A stretch of DNA of 32,385 nt from Streptomyces sp. S.PNR 29 (GCF_030386795.1 NZ_JANUQM010000008.1:413531-445915); one strand, 5' to 3'. Shown: positions 1 to 7,964, numbered from the stretch's first letter. The notes: a model not told the origin generated them from the sequence alone. Numbers and translations are program-made.

Positions 1-1
1 T

Positions 2-34
<33 letters not shown>

Positions 35-225
35 ATTCGTTCCCGGGATTTCCCTTTCCTCTCCCGGTCACGACATCAACGTTCCCACCCGGCCCTGATA
101 TGCCCCTGACGGGCCGCTGACACCCGCCTGGGACACCACGATTACCGCTCTGCCGAGACTCGAATATCCAGTGCTCTACTTCCCTGAAGTCCAGTGTCGA
201 TCCAGAGCGGGAAGGAAAAGACTCG

Positions 226-1254
226 ATGCCTTCGGCACCAACGTTGGAGAACACCGCACCGGACAGGCCGGCGGTGCACGACACCGTTCTGAAAGCCATC
301 AGCACACACACCCAGGCCGAAAACCCCAGCGCCTTTCTGGCGATGAGCCAGAACACCAGCGCCTTCACCGCCCCCGGCCTCGACGGCGTCATCGCCTACC
401 GCAAGGCAGGCCGCTACCTGGTCCAGTTCGGCGGCCCCTTCGCCGCACCGGACTCCTACCGCCCGCTGCTCGACGCGTTCGTGGACCACGCCCACAGCCA
501 GAACCTGCAGGTCGTCTCAGCCCAGCTGCAGCACCACGACGCGAAGGTGTACGCCGAACGCGGCTTCACCGTCAACCAGTTCGGCTCCTCCTGGGCCGTC
601 CACCTGCCCGACTTCACCCTGCGCGGCACCCGGTTCATGCGGATGCGCAACAAGATCTCCCGCGCCTTCCGCAGCGGACTGACGGTCAGCGAGGTGCCCG
701 CCGACGGCATGACGGACGCGATCCGCGCCATCGACACCGCCTGGCTGGGCTCCAAGGGCGAACAGGCGCGCCCCCTTGAGTTCCTCGTCGGCGAACTGGG
801 CGGACCGGCCCAGCAGCACCGCCGCCTCTTCGTCGGCACCATCGACTCCAAGGTCGTCGGATACATCTCCTACTCGCCCGTCTACGGCAGCAGGGCCGGC
901 TGGATGCACGATCTGAGCCGGCGCATCCCCGGCGGCACACCGGGCCTGATGGAAGCCATCAACTCCCACGTCATCGAGGTCCTGCGCTCCGAGGGCACCC
1001 AGTGGCTGCACTTCGGCTTCACGCCCTTCACCGGCCTGGACACCGCCCACGAACTGCCCGGCCACAGCCCGGCCTTCCAGTGGCTGATGCACTTTTTGTG
1101 GGACCAGGGCGCGGCCCTGTACCCCGCCCAGACACAGCTCGCCTACAAGGAGAAGTGGGCGCCCGAAGCGCCGATCTGCGAATACGTGGCCTTCGACGGC
1201 CCGGCCTCCGTCGCGGCCTTCGCGCACATCTTCCGCGCCTGCAACGCCTTCTGA
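226..1254 (+). CDS. DUF2156 / LPG-synthase C-terminal-like protein (GNAT fold)
   Basis: A 342-residue soluble protein. The pattern of a GNAT-like fold with a central 'VVGYISYSPVYG' strand and 'GWMHDLSRRIPGGTPGLMEAI' region matches the DUF2156 family, the cytosolic C-terminal domain of phosphatidylglycerol lysyltransferases. Free-standing members are thought to move an acyl or aminoacyl group onto an acceptor. No membrane segments are seen, so it is not a full-length lipid flippase-synthase. The start is chosen because AAGGA lies about 9 bases upstream of the ATG. It is the first gene in the window and reads toward the desaturase. The substrate cannot be read from sequence; modification of a carrier-bound product of the neighbouring pathway is an inference. 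Confidence 0.75.
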   Translation: MPSAPTLENTAPDRPAVHDTVLKAISTHTQAENPSAFLAMSQNTSAFTAPGLDGVIAYRKAGRYLVQFGGPFAAPDSYRPLLDAFVDHAHSQNLQVVSAQLQHHDAKVYAERGFTVNQFGSSWAVHLPDFTLRGTRFMRMRNKISRAFRSGLTVSEVPADGMTDAIRAIDTAWLGSKGEQARPLEFLVGELGGPAQQHRRLFVGTIDSKVVGYISYSPVYGSRAGWMHDLSRRIPGGTPGLMEAINSHVIEVLRSEGTQWLHFGFTPFTGLDTAHELPGHSPAFQWLMHFLWDQGAALYPAQTQLAYKEKWAPEAPICEYVAFDGPASVAAFAHIFRACNAF

Positions 1255-1309
1255 CCCCCGCCCGTCTGCCTGGCGCCCGCGCGGCGCAGAAAGGAACCCC
1301 CACCCCACC

Positions 1310-1510
1310 ATGTCCAGCGACCACCACACCCCCACCGACGCCGGCGCCGCCCCCACCGGCACCGAGGCCCTCCAGCAGCAGCTCGTCCAGTGCCTGATGG
1401 ACGTCATCGCCGCCCCCGACGACGCGGGCACCGCGCGCGCCGCGGACGACGTCCTCAGCGCCCTGGACGCCCGGCTCACCGACGGGCGAGCCGGCTCCGC
1501 CGCGGCGTGA
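1310..1510 (+). CDS. small acidic hypothetical protein
   Basis: A 66-residue protein that I do not recognise. Nearly every codon ends in G or C, as expected for a real Streptomyces gene. A Thr/Ala/Pro-rich N-terminus (about residues 1 to 22) is followed by a predicted amphipathic helix region, 'LQQQLVQCLMDVIAA', and a second helix, 'AADDVLSALDARL'. It begins 55 bases after the DUF2156 gene and is probably co-transcribed with it. The ribosome binding site is poor: AAAGGA lies about 14 bases from the ATG. It might be a small partner or carrier-like protein, but it has no Asp-Ser-Leu phosphopantetheine motif. Confidence 0.5.
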   Translation: MSSDHHTPTDAGAAPTGTEALQQQLVQCLMDVIAAPDDAGTARAADDVLSALDARLTDGRAGSAAA

Positions 1511-1565
1511 ACCAGCCGCGCCCCACCCCGCCCACGGCCGGCCGCGCGCCCGAGCGCCCCGGTGT

Positions 1566-1608
1566 TCCAGGACGCCATCAGCGTCTCATCAGCGCGGTGT
1601 CCGACCCT
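1566..1608 (+). promoter_or_regulatory. SARP-type promoter of the desaturase gene
   Basis: Three heptamers sit at an 11-bp period: TCCAGGA (1566), ATCAGCG (1577) and ATCAGCG (1588). Exactly 8 bp after the last is GACCCT (1603-1608), with A at position 2 and T at position 6 of a -10 hexamer. The desaturase ATG follows 60 bases later. This spacing is that of SARP activator sites such as those of ActII-ORF4 and DnrI. Confidence 0.6.
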
Positions 1609-1668
1609 CAAGCGTGCTTCCATCCGGCGCCCGGCGCCGGGATACGTCCTGCCCAAGGAGATCCTTCT

Positions 1669-2775
1669 ATGCAGTCTCCGAACATCAGCGAGACACAGTC
1701 AGGCACGGTACGGCAGCTCGATCCCGGCCTTGCGGTCGCGACGGGGGAGCTGAGCAGCAAGGGCGCCTCCGCCAGCTTCGCCGAGCTGCTCAAGCGGGTG
1801 AAGGCCGAGGGCCTCCTTGACCTCGACCCACGCTACGACTACCGCCGGCTCGCCCTGAACATGTCTCTCATCACGGCCGGCCTGGTCGCGTTCTTCCTGA
1901 TAGGCCCTTCCTGGTGGCAGATGCTGGTCGCGGTGTGGATGGGCCTGTGCGGGGTGCAGAGCGCCTACATGTGGCACGAGGTCGGCCACAAGGCCATGTT
2001 CCGTGACAAGCGCATCGGCACCCTGACCGCCTACTTCCACGCCAACTTCTTCTCCGGTGTCAGCTACGCCTGGTGGGTCAACCACCACAACCGCCACCAC
2101 AGCCACCCCAACCACATCAGCCTCGACCCCGACATCGGCCGCCGTACCGCGATCTTCGACATCAAGCAGTACGCCGACCGCACCCCCGTCCAGCGGTTCA
2201 TCGTCCGCCACCAGCGGGTGCTGTTCTTCCTGCTCCTCGTCCTCGAGGGCTACAAGATGGAGAAGACCACGGTCAAGGAGCTCGCCAAGTCCGGCGCCAA
2301 GCACCGCCACCTGGAGATCGGCCTGGTCGTCCTGCGCACCGCGATCTACCTGACGGCCGTCTTCACCGTCCTGACCCCGCTGCAGGCCGTCGCCTTCATC
2401 CTCGTGCAGCACGCCGCGCTGGGCATCTACTTCGGGCTGATGTTCGCGCCCAACCACAAGGGCATGGAGGTCCGCGACGGCGAGAAGGAGACCCTGGACT
2501 GGCTGGAACGCCAGGTCCTCACCTCCCGCAACATCCGCCCCAACTGGTGGATCGACTTCCTCTACGGCGGCCTCAACTACCAGGTGGAGCACCACCTGTT
2601 CCCGACGATGCCGCAGCGCAACCTGGCCCGCGCCAGGGAACTCACCCGCGAGTACTGCGCCGAACGCGGCATCCCCTATGTCGAGGTCGGCTTCTGGGAG
2701 TCCTACCGGCAGGTCGCCACCTTCCTGCACGAGGTGAGCGAGCCCACCCGCCGCAAGGAAAAGGCAGCCGCCTGA
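1669..2775 (+). CDS. membrane fatty-acid desaturase (acyl-ACP or acyl-lipid type)
   Basis: A 368-residue integral-membrane di-iron desaturase. The three histidine boxes are complete: HEVGH (103-107), HHNRHH (139-144) and QVEHH (305-309), with hydrophobic spans around residues 63-100 and again near 220-265. The enzyme inserts a double bond, or in some specialised relatives a triple bond, into a fatty acyl chain using O2 and an external electron donor. The start at 1669 has AAGGAG eight bases upstream; longer reading frames upstream have no ribosome binding site. A free-standing ACP lies 1.7 kb downstream, which recalls desaturase/ACP pairs that act on carrier-bound chains (JamB/JamC type). That match is inference. 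It is preceded by a SARP-type promoter. Confidence 0.9.
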   Translation: MQSPNISETQSGTVRQLDPGLAVATGELSSKGASASFAELLKRVKAEGLLDLDPRYDYRRLALNMSLITAGLVAFFLIGPSWWQMLVAVWMGLCGVQSAYMWHEVGHKAMFRDKRIGTLTAYFHANFFSGVSYAWWVNHHNRHHSHPNHISLDPDIGRRTAIFDIKQYADRTPVQRFIVRHQRVLFFLLLVLEGYKMEKTTVKELAKSGAKHRHLEIGLVVLRTAIYLTAVFTVLTPLQAVAFILVQHAALGIYFGLMFAPNHKGMEVRDGEKETLDWLERQVLTSRNIRPNWWIDFLYGGLNYQVEHHLFPTMPQRNLARARELTREYCAERGIPYVEVGFWESYRQVATFLHEVSEPTRRKEKAAA

Positions 2776-2876
2776 CACCCCCCACCGCACCACACCCCCC
2801 CACAAACACACCCCACCCCCCACCCACACCACTCCACACTCCGCCGGACCGCGTCACCCCCCACACACCTGCCTGA

Positions 2877-2893
2877 CCCCCCCCCCCCCCCCC
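2877..2893. repeat. 17-base homopolymer C tract
   Basis: An uninterrupted run of 17 C followed by five T, in a pyrimidine-rich leader of repeated CACACCCC-like units just after the desaturase stop. It may vary in length by slippage, or the exact count may be a sequencing artefact. Confidence 0.8.
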
Positions 2894-2900
2894 TTTTTCC

Positions 2901-2935
2901 CGCCTCCGCCCCGGCCGGCCGCCGGGGCGGAGGCG
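2901..2935 (+). terminator. strong hairpin after the desaturase gene
   Basis: A perfect 14-bp GC stem (2901-2914 with 2922-2935) closes a 7-base loop. No U tract follows, which is common for Streptomyces terminators. It separates the desaturase from the MFS gene. Confidence 0.6.
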
Positions 2936-2989
2936 CATCCGACCCGCTGGAACCGAACCACTAGACATCGTTCAGGAGCTCTGAGCCCC

Positions 2990-4375
2990 ATGGCACAACC
3001 CACGGCGCTGCGGGAAAGACCCGAGGCGGCGCCCACCATCGGCGACCGGATCGACCGGATGCCGCTCACCCCGACCCACCGCAGGCTCACCGCCGTGGTC
3101 GGTGTGGGCCTGCTCTTCGACACCTTCGAGAACAACCTCGCCGGCACCATCTCCAAGGTCCTGCAGGAAGACTTCGCCTTCAACGGCACCACCCTGAAAC
3201 TGGTCCTCGCCTCCGCGTTCATCGGCCAGTTCGTCGGCTCCGTGGTCCTCGGACGCGTCGCCGACCGCTACGGCAGGCGCCGCGCCTTTCTGATCAACCT
3301 CGCGCTGTACTCGGGCTTCTCCCTGCTCGGCGCCTTCTCCCCGAACGCCGCATGGCTGATCGTGACCCGCTTCTTCGCCGGTGTCGGCATCGGCGCCGAA
3401 CAGTCCCTGTCGGACTGCTACCTGGCCGATGTGCTGCCCGCCAAGCAGCGCGGCCGCTATACCGCCTGGGCCTACACCCTGGCCTTCTGCGGGGTGCCCG
3501 CGGTCGGCTTCGCCGCGCTGTGGCTGGTACCGCTCAGCCCGTGGGGCATCGACGGCTGGCGCTGGCTGTTCGTGCTCGGCGCCCTCGGCTCGGCCGTGGT
3601 GTGGATGCTGCGCCGCAACCTCATCGAGTCCCCGCGCTGGCTGGCCGCCAACGGCCAGGAGCGTCAGGCGGAGCAGCTGGTGGCCCGCATGGAGGCCGAG
3701 GCGGGCACAAACACCGCCCCGCCGCTCGAGCAGGCCCCGGCACCTGCCGCAGCCCCTGCCGCGCCGGCGCCCGCCGCCCGCCTGCGCGATGTCTTCCAGG
3801 CCCGCTTCCGGCGGCGTACCGCCATGCTGTGGGTGTTCTGCACGCTGTCGGTGGTCGGCTACTACGGTTTCGGCGCACTGGCCCCGCAGATCCTGGCCGC
3901 CAAGGGATACGACGTGGTGACCAGCATCGGCTTCGCGGCCGTCTCCTTCCTCGGCTACCCCATCGGCGCGCTGCTCACGGTGCCCGTGATGGACCGCATG
4001 CAGCGCAAGCAGCTGGTCGCCCTGTCGGCCACGGCCATGGCCCTGTCCGGAATCGGCTTCGCCTACGCCCGGTCGGCCACCCTCATCCTGTGCTGCGGCA
4101 TCCTCTACACCCTGGTCAGCAACATCTTCTCCACCGTCAGCCACGTCTACCTGGCCGAGCAGTACCCCACCGCGATCCGGGCAGCGGCCACCGGAGTGGC
4201 CTACTCGCTGTCCAAACTCAGCGCCGCGGCACTGCCGTTCGCCCTGCTGCCGGTCCTCGACACCCACGGCCCCGGCGTGATGTTCGCCGTCATCGCCGCC
4301 GCCATGGCCCTCCTGGTGGCCACCGTCCTGCTGCTCGGCGGCCGCACCACCGGCGTCTCCGTCGACCGGGACTGA
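2990..4375 (+). CDS. MFS transporter (metabolite:H+ symporter / sugar-porter subfamily)
   Basis: A 461-residue polytopic protein of the major facilitator superfamily with about 12 predicted membrane helices. The loop 2-3 signature appears as 'GRVADRYGRRRAF' and the helix 4 region as 'RFFAGVGIGAEQSLSDCYLADVLPAKQRGR', typical of sugar and aromatic-acid porters. A Pro/Ala-rich cytoplasmic linker near residues 240-262 divides the two halves. The conserved loop 8-9 segment appears as 'PVMDRMQRKQL'. In this cluster the likely role is export of the product or its precursor. The ATG at 2990 follows an AGGAG at unusually long spacing (13 bases). The gene converges on the ACP gene across a 20-bp-stem terminator. 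Confidence 0.9.
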   Translation: MAQPTALRERPEAAPTIGDRIDRMPLTPTHRRLTAVVGVGLLFDTFENNLAGTISKVLQEDFAFNGTTLKLVLASAFIGQFVGSVVLGRVADRYGRRRAFLINLALYSGFSLLGAFSPNAAWLIVTRFFAGVGIGAEQSLSDCYLADVLPAKQRGRYTAWAYTLAFCGVPAVGFAALWLVPLSPWGIDGWRWLFVLGALGSAVVWMLRRNLIESPRWLAANGQERQAEQLVARMEAEAGTNTAPPLEQAPAPAAAPAAPAPAARLRDVFQARFRRRTAMLWVFCTLSVVGYYGFGALAPQILAAKGYDVVTSIGFAAVSFLGYPIGALLTVPVMDRMQRKQLVALSATAMALSGIGFAYARSATLILCCGILYTLVSNIFSTVSHVYLAEQYPTAIRAAATGVAYSLSKLSAAALPFALLPVLDTHGPGVMFAVIAAAMALLVATVLLLGGRTTGVSVDRD

Positions 4376-4381
4376 CCCCGC

Positions 4382-4411
4382 CCGCCGGATCAGGAGCCGC
4401 CGGATCAGGAG
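4382..4411. repeat. 15-bp perfect tandem duplication
   Basis: CCGCCGGATCAGGAG occurs twice head to tail just after the MFS stop codon, with a degenerate third copy following. Confidence 0.8.
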
Positions 4412-4427
4412 CGGGCGGCACGAGGAG

Positions 4428-4476
4428 CGGGCGGGGCCGGATCCCTTCGGCAAGAAAAGGGATCCGGCCCCGCCCG
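4428..4476. terminator. bidirectional terminator between MFS and ACP genes
   Basis: A perfect 20-bp inverted repeat (4428-4447 with 4457-4476) surrounds a 9-base loop. It sits between two convergent genes, so it can terminate transcripts from both strands. Confidence 0.85.
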
Positions 4477-4503
4477 ACGCCCGGCCGGCCGGCCAGGGGT
4501 GCC

Positions 4504-4779
4504 TCAGCTGCCGACGACCTCGCTCTGCTCCTCGGCCAGGAACGCCGCCATCGACGTCAGCGTCGAGTACTCCAGCGCCACGCTCGGGTCCAGCACCAGA
4601 CCGAGCTTGTCCTCGATGTCCCCGAGCAGGCCCAGCGCCGCCACCGAGTCAAGGCCGTACTCGACGTACGGCACGTCGGGATTGATCTGCGAAATGGGCA
4701 GGGACACCTGGGTGCCCAGCCTCTCCGTGAGCCAGCCGAGAATCTCGCTCTCGGACATGACCGGCTCCCTGTCCGCCAT
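4504..4779 (-). CDS. stand-alone acyl carrier protein
   Basis: A 91-residue phosphopantetheine-binding protein. The attachment motif is 'YGLDSVAAL', with Ser45 as the 4'-phosphopantetheine site, followed by the usual acidic helix II 'LLGDIEDKLGL' and 'YSTLTSMAAFL'. A Tyr instead of the more usual Leu before GLDS, and the YST after helix II, resemble carrier proteins of polyketide or NRPS systems more than primary fatty-acid ACP. The start is fixed by AAGGAG seven bases upstream of ATG 4779. It is divergent from the flavin reductase. It probably holds the acyl chain on which the desaturase, P450 or DUF2156 protein acts; no ketosynthase or ligase for loading is in the window. Confidence 0.9.
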   Translation of the reverse strand: MADREPVMSESEILGWLTERLGTQVSLPISQINPDVPYVEYGLDSVAALGLLGDIEDKLGLVLDPSVALEYSTLTSMAAFLAEEQSEVVGS

Positions 4780-4851
4780 GAGCAGCTCCTTACGTGTCCT
4801 CACGTGGTCCGTCGGCATCTGCCTACGCCCAAGATTGCCTGTCGTCCTCCC

Positions 4852-4883
4852 ATCCTGCTCCCCGCCGCTCAACCCCGGCTTGA
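4852..4883 (-). promoter_or_regulatory. SARP-type promoter of the ACP gene
   Basis: On the minus strand TCAAGCC (4883-4877) and TTGAGCG (4872-4866) are 11 bp apart. Exactly 8 bp later is CAGGAT (4857-4852), close to the TAGGAT -10 consensus. This leaves a leader of roughly 65 bases before the ACP start. Confidence 0.6.
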
Positions 4884-4918
4884 CCGGCCGCCTCCGGCCC
4901 GGCCCGCTCCCCGCGTTC

Positions 4919-4950
4919 TCCAGCACCTCTTGAGCACTCCTTGGCATCGT
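4919..4950 (+). promoter_or_regulatory. SARP-type promoter of the flavin reductase gene
   Basis: TCCAGCA (4919) and TTGAGCA (4930) are 11 bp apart, inside a near-perfect tandem 11-mer. Eight bp later is CATCGT (4945-4950), with the A2 and T6 of a -10 element. The ATG lies 33 bases downstream. Confidence 0.6.
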
Positions 4951-4982
4951 CTGCCCCGATCGGCCTTTACGGAGGGATCCAG

Positions 4983-5513
4983 ATGAGTCCAGATCCACAG
5001 CCCACACCGGCAGCCGCCGACGCCCAGGCGTTCAAGGACGCGATGGCACTGCTGGCCGCCCCCGTCTCGGTGGTGACCGGCCTGGACACAGCCGGCCGGC
5101 GCTGGGGCTTCACCGCCAGCTCGGTGTCGTCGGTGTCCCTCGACCCGCCGCTGGTGATGGTCGGCATCGCCCTCACCTCCAGCTGCCACGCCGCCATGGC
5201 CCAGGCCGGCGAATTCGTCGTCAACCTGCTCGGTGAACACCACCGGAGCCTCGCCCAGCGCTTCGCCACCAGCGGCGTGGACCGCTTCGCCCAAGGCGGC
5301 TTCGGCGCCTGGGAAGGCCAGGCGGCGCTGCCGTACCTGCCGGACGCCAAGGTGCTCCTTCGCTGCCGCACCGTGGACGTCATCCGGGCAGGCGACCACG
5401 ACCTGCTGCTCGGCACCCCCCAGCAGATCCGCATCCGCGACGAAGCGGCACCGCCCCTGCTGTGGTACCAGCGCCAGTTCCACACCCCGGTGCCCGCCAC
5501 CGCCACCGCCTGA
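4983..5513 (+). CDS. flavin reductase-like protein (FMN-binding split barrel)
   Basis: A 176-residue NAD(P)H:flavin oxidoreductase of the flavin_reduct family. Typical segments are 'DAMALLAAPVSVVTG', 'GFTASSVSSVSLDPPLVMVGIA' (flavin and substrate face), 'FVVNLLGEH' and the C-terminal 'PLLWYQRQF'. Such proteins supply reduced FMN or FAD to a two-component monooxygenase or halogenase. No obvious flavin-dependent partner is present in the window, so it may lie to the left. The start at 4983 has a strong GGAGG seven bases upstream. Confidence 0.9.
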   Translation: MSPDPQPTPAAADAQAFKDAMALLAAPVSVVTGLDTAGRRWGFTASSVSSVSLDPPLVMVGIALTSSCHAAMAQAGEFVVNLLGEHHRSLAQRFATSGVDRFAQGGFGAWEGQAALPYLPDAKVLLRCRTVDVIRAGDHDLLLGTPQQIRIRDEAAPPLLWYQRQFHTPVPATATA

Positions 5514-5580
5514 AGAACCCGCCGGCCACACCCCCCGCCCCCCGACCCCCCACAGCCGTCCGCCGCCCGGAGCGAAGGCC

Positions 5581-5623
5581 GTCAGCCGGCCATCAGCAGG
5601 GCGTCATGCGGCGTGCCTACCGT
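5581..5623 (+). promoter_or_regulatory. SARP-type promoter of the first P450 gene
   Basis: Three heptamers at an 11-bp period, GTCAGCC (5581), ATCAGCA (5592) and GTCATGC (5603), are followed after exactly 8 bp by TACCGT (5618-5623), a good -10 match (TAnnnT). The ATG is 43 bases further on. Confidence 0.65.
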
Positions 5624-5665
5624 GGGCCGCCCCAGGACCGGCCACGTACCCAAGGACGTGTGAAC

Positions 5666-6841
5666 ATGGCGAACCCCACTTACCCCATGGCCCGGCAGTG
5701 CCCGATGTCCCCGCCTCCCCAGTACGCCACGCTCCGGGGGCAGGGACCGGCCAAGGTGGACCTGCCCGACGGCGGCTGGGCCTGGCTGCTCACCAGCTAC
5801 AGCGATGTCCGGCAGGCGATGAACGACCCGCGCTTCAGCTCGGACGACAACAAGATGGCCCGCGCCCGCACCGAGCTGCCGCCGAACGAGAACCTGAACT
5901 CCTTCTGGCGGACGGACGAGCCGGAGCACAGCAGGCTGCGGCACATGATGATGACCGAGTTCACCGCCCACCGGATCAAGGAATGGCGCCCGCGCATCCA
6001 GGCCCTGGTGGACGAACTGCTCGACCGCCTTCAGACCCTGCCGCGCCCGCTCGACCTGTACTCCGAGTTCTGCCTGGCACTGCCCACCCAGGTCATCGCC
6101 CAGCTGCTGGGCGTACCGCAGGAGGACTACCGCACGTTCGCCGAGCAGAGCCGCACGATCCTCAGCCTGGACCGGCCCGAGGAATCGTGGGCCGCCTACT
6201 ACGCGATGAACGACTACCTGAACGGGCTCATGGCGCAGAAGGAGCGCGAGCCGCAGGACGATCTGATCAGCCGTCTGATCGTCGACCGGGTGCTGACCGG
6301 CGAGCTGGCCCGGGACGAACTGCTGCCGATGGTCCGCTTCATCCTCGTCTCCGGCTACGAGACCACCACCAGCCAGATCGCGCTCAGCGCCCTGACGCTG
6401 ATGACCAACCCTTCCGTCCGCGCGCAGCTGATCGAGGACCCGCAGCGCATCACCGCGTTCGTCGAGGAGTCACTGCGGTTCTGGTCCGTCTCGCAGGACA
6501 ACGTGCTGCGGGTCGTCGATGAGGACATGGAGTTCTCCGGGGCACGCATGTCCGTGGGCGAACTCGTCGTCCTGGCCGTCCCCGCCGCCAACCACGACGC
6601 GTCGGCCTTCCCCGACCCTGAGCGCTTCGACCTCGACCGCGGCGAGAACCGGCACGTCGCCTTCGGCTACGGCACCCACCTGTGCGCCGGCGCCTCCCTG
6701 GCCCGCCGCGAGGTCGACATAGCCATCACCTCCCTCCTGGCCCGCTACCCCGACATACGCCTGGCCTGCGAGGTCGAGGAACTGACGTTCCGCCAGAAGA
6801 GCCTGGTGTACGGCCTGGAGAGCCTGCCGGTGACCTGGTAG
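5666..6841 (+). CDS. cytochrome P450 (bacterial class I, CYP105/107-like)
   Basis: A 391-residue soluble P450. The I-helix reads 'FILVSGYETTTSQIAL', with Gly-Tyr-Glu-Thr-Thr in place of the more common AG(D/H)xTT. The K-helix ExxR is 'EESLR'. The haem loop 'FGYGTHLCAGASLARRE' carries the Cys340 thiolate ligand. The N-terminus lacks a membrane anchor. The start at 5666 has AAGGA nine bases upstream and follows the SARP-type promoter. It probably oxidises an intermediate or the final product of the cluster. Electrons must come from ferredoxin and reductase elsewhere, since none is encoded nearby; the neighbouring flavin reductase is not a typical P450 partner. Confidence 0.95.
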   Translation: MANPTYPMARQCPMSPPPQYATLRGQGPAKVDLPDGGWAWLLTSYSDVRQAMNDPRFSSDDNKMARARTELPPNENLNSFWRTDEPEHSRLRHMMMTEFTAHRIKEWRPRIQALVDELLDRLQTLPRPLDLYSEFCLALPTQVIAQLLGVPQEDYRTFAEQSRTILSLDRPEESWAAYYAMNDYLNGLMAQKEREPQDDLISRLIVDRVLTGELARDELLPMVRFILVSGYETTTSQIALSALTLMTNPSVRAQLIEDPQRITAFVEESLRFWSVSQDNVLRVVDEDMEFSGARMSVGELVVLAVPAANHDASAFPDPERFDLDRGENRHVAFGYGTHLCAGASLARREVDIAITSLLARYPDIRLACEVEELTFRQKSLVYGLESLPVTW

Positions 6842-6877
6842 CACCCGGGCCTCCCACCCCCCCCGGGGGGGGGCCTT

Positions 6878-6910
6878 GGCGGCAGCGCACCCGGCCGGTG
6901 CGCTGCCGCC
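6878..6910 (+). terminator. hairpin terminator after P450
   Basis: A perfect 13-bp stem (6878-6890 with 6898-6910) with a 7-base loop, 37 bases after the P450 stop codon. Confidence 0.75.
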
Positions 6911-7169
6911 CCCTGGGGCGCGCCCGCCGCGCCCCCTGTGAACCCGACCGCCGCCGGGCCACGGTCCGCCCTGGCGGGACGGATGACCGCACGGTGAACG
7001 CGACCGGCCCACAAGGCCCCAAAGCGCCGTGCCGCTCCCACCGGGGCGGCTGTCACCGGAGGGTCTGACCGGCCGCTGTGCGTCCGCACCCCACGACGCG
7101 CAGCGGCCGGCTTCTGCGTTCCGGCGCCCTTCTGCGTTGCCCCCGCCCCCTTCCGTCGTGCCCCCGGTC

Positions 7170-7212
7170 TCCAGCCGGTCTTGAGCGGCTGTCCACCGTG
7201 ATCGGGCACGGT
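7170..7212 (+). promoter_or_regulatory. SARP-type promoter of the 42-residue peptide gene
   Basis: TCCAGCC (7170), TTGAGCG (7181) and TCCACCG (7192) lie at an exact 11-bp period. Eight bp after the third is CACGGT (7207-7212), with A2 and T6. The only small gene downstream on this strand with a ribosome binding site is the one at 7277. Confidence 0.6.
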
Positions 7213-7276
7213 GCTCTGATCGGCACCCCGCCCGGGCGCGGCTGCGGGCGGCGGACCTTCGATGAGGGGAGACCCG

Positions 7277-7405
7277 GTGAACGACGAGTCCCAGGACCAC
7301 GGCAGGCCCTTGTATCCCTGGCCGGCCCCGCCGCTGCGGCTGGCCGGTGTCGACGACGACGCGGCCGTGCTGGACGAGCCGCACATCGTCCGCGGCATCG
7401 ACTGA
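7277..7405 (+). CDS. 42-residue peptide, unknown function
   Basis: GTG start with GAGGGGAG five bases upstream; stop TGA at 7403. An in-frame ATG at 7262 would add five residues but has no ribosome binding site. The product is acidic, with an aromatic and proline-rich middle, 'RPLYPWPAPPLRLAG', then 'VDDDAAVLDEPHIVRGID'. It has no signal peptide or membrane segment and I recognise no family. Its promoter has the same architecture as five other genes in the cluster, which is the main argument that it is real and belongs to the pathway. A peptide precursor, a small adaptor for an enzyme, or a leader peptide are all possible. The C-terminus lacks the aromatic residues seen in known P450-crosslinked peptides. 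Confidence 0.55.
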   Translation: MNDESQDHGRPLYPWPAPPLRLAGVDDDAAVLDEPHIVRGID

Positions 7406-7964
7406 CCGCTTCCGCCCCGCCCGGCCGCCGGTGGTGTGCGCTGCCTCGGCGGGGCTGCCCGGCACCCGCGTGGCCCGCTCCAGCTCGGTTGCGGCTTGGC
7501 CCGCGGCTCCCGCCCAGCCGCGTTCACCAGGCCCGGCTCAGCCGGCACCGGCCCGGCCCGGGCGCGATGCGGCGGTTCCTCGACGCCGGCGAGTTCCGGC
7601 CCCGACCACGCGCCCGGGGGATCACCGGCCGGTTCCTGGCGGAGACGGCGAGGGACGGCGCCCGCAGGGCCGCTCTGCGGCCCGGGGCGGGCGCATGCCC
7701 GGGACGGCCAGGGGCGTCACCGCCCGCAATCGCGGGCCGCGCACTCCGGCGGGCGCGCACGGCCGCCGCCTGCCGCCACATCGCCTGCCGTCACATCGGC
7801 CGCGGCCACAGCGGCCGTGGCCGGCGGGCGGCGGCCTGCTCGTGTTGGCCGCCGTTCTCCTCGGGCGTCCCCTCGTGTGCGGCCGTACCGTGAGCGCCGC
7901 CCGGCGCGGGCATGCCGGCAGCCGCCCCGGCCAGGGGGCGGCCGTCACGGTGCTGCGGGCTGTG
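7406..7964. other. non-coding gap with a terminator-like hairpin
   Basis: 559 bases between the peptide gene and the convergent acetolactate synthase gene. Open frames here have no ribosome binding site and Arg/Pro-rich composition, so I see no convincing gene. A hairpin with 8-bp arms at 7921-7928 and 7935-7942 lies just past the acetolactate synthase stop and may end the minus-strand operon. Confidence 0.55.

Noticed and set aside
160..207. TCCAGTG at 167 and 190 and TCCAGAG at 201 as a seventh SARP promoter for the DUF2156 gene
   Set aside because: The spacings are 23 and 11, not a constant 11. No nAnnnT hexamer lies 8 bp after any of them, and the last copy abuts the ribosome binding site.
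2940..2989. SARP sites upstream of the MFS gene (a CATCGT hexamer at 2966 equals that of the flavin reductase promoter)
   Set aside because: No heptamers are found at the required positions 8 and 19 bp upstream.
7277..7405. Peptide as a P450-crosslinked RiPP precursor
   Set aside because: Known precursors of that type end in a short aromatic core. This one ends in a non-aromatic 'HIVRGID', so the class is not supported, though the gene itself is kept.
7567..7893. 108-residue open frame after the peptide gene
   Set aside because: No ribosome binding site. The second half is Arg/Cys/His-rich with weak third-position bias, so it is unlikely to be a protein.
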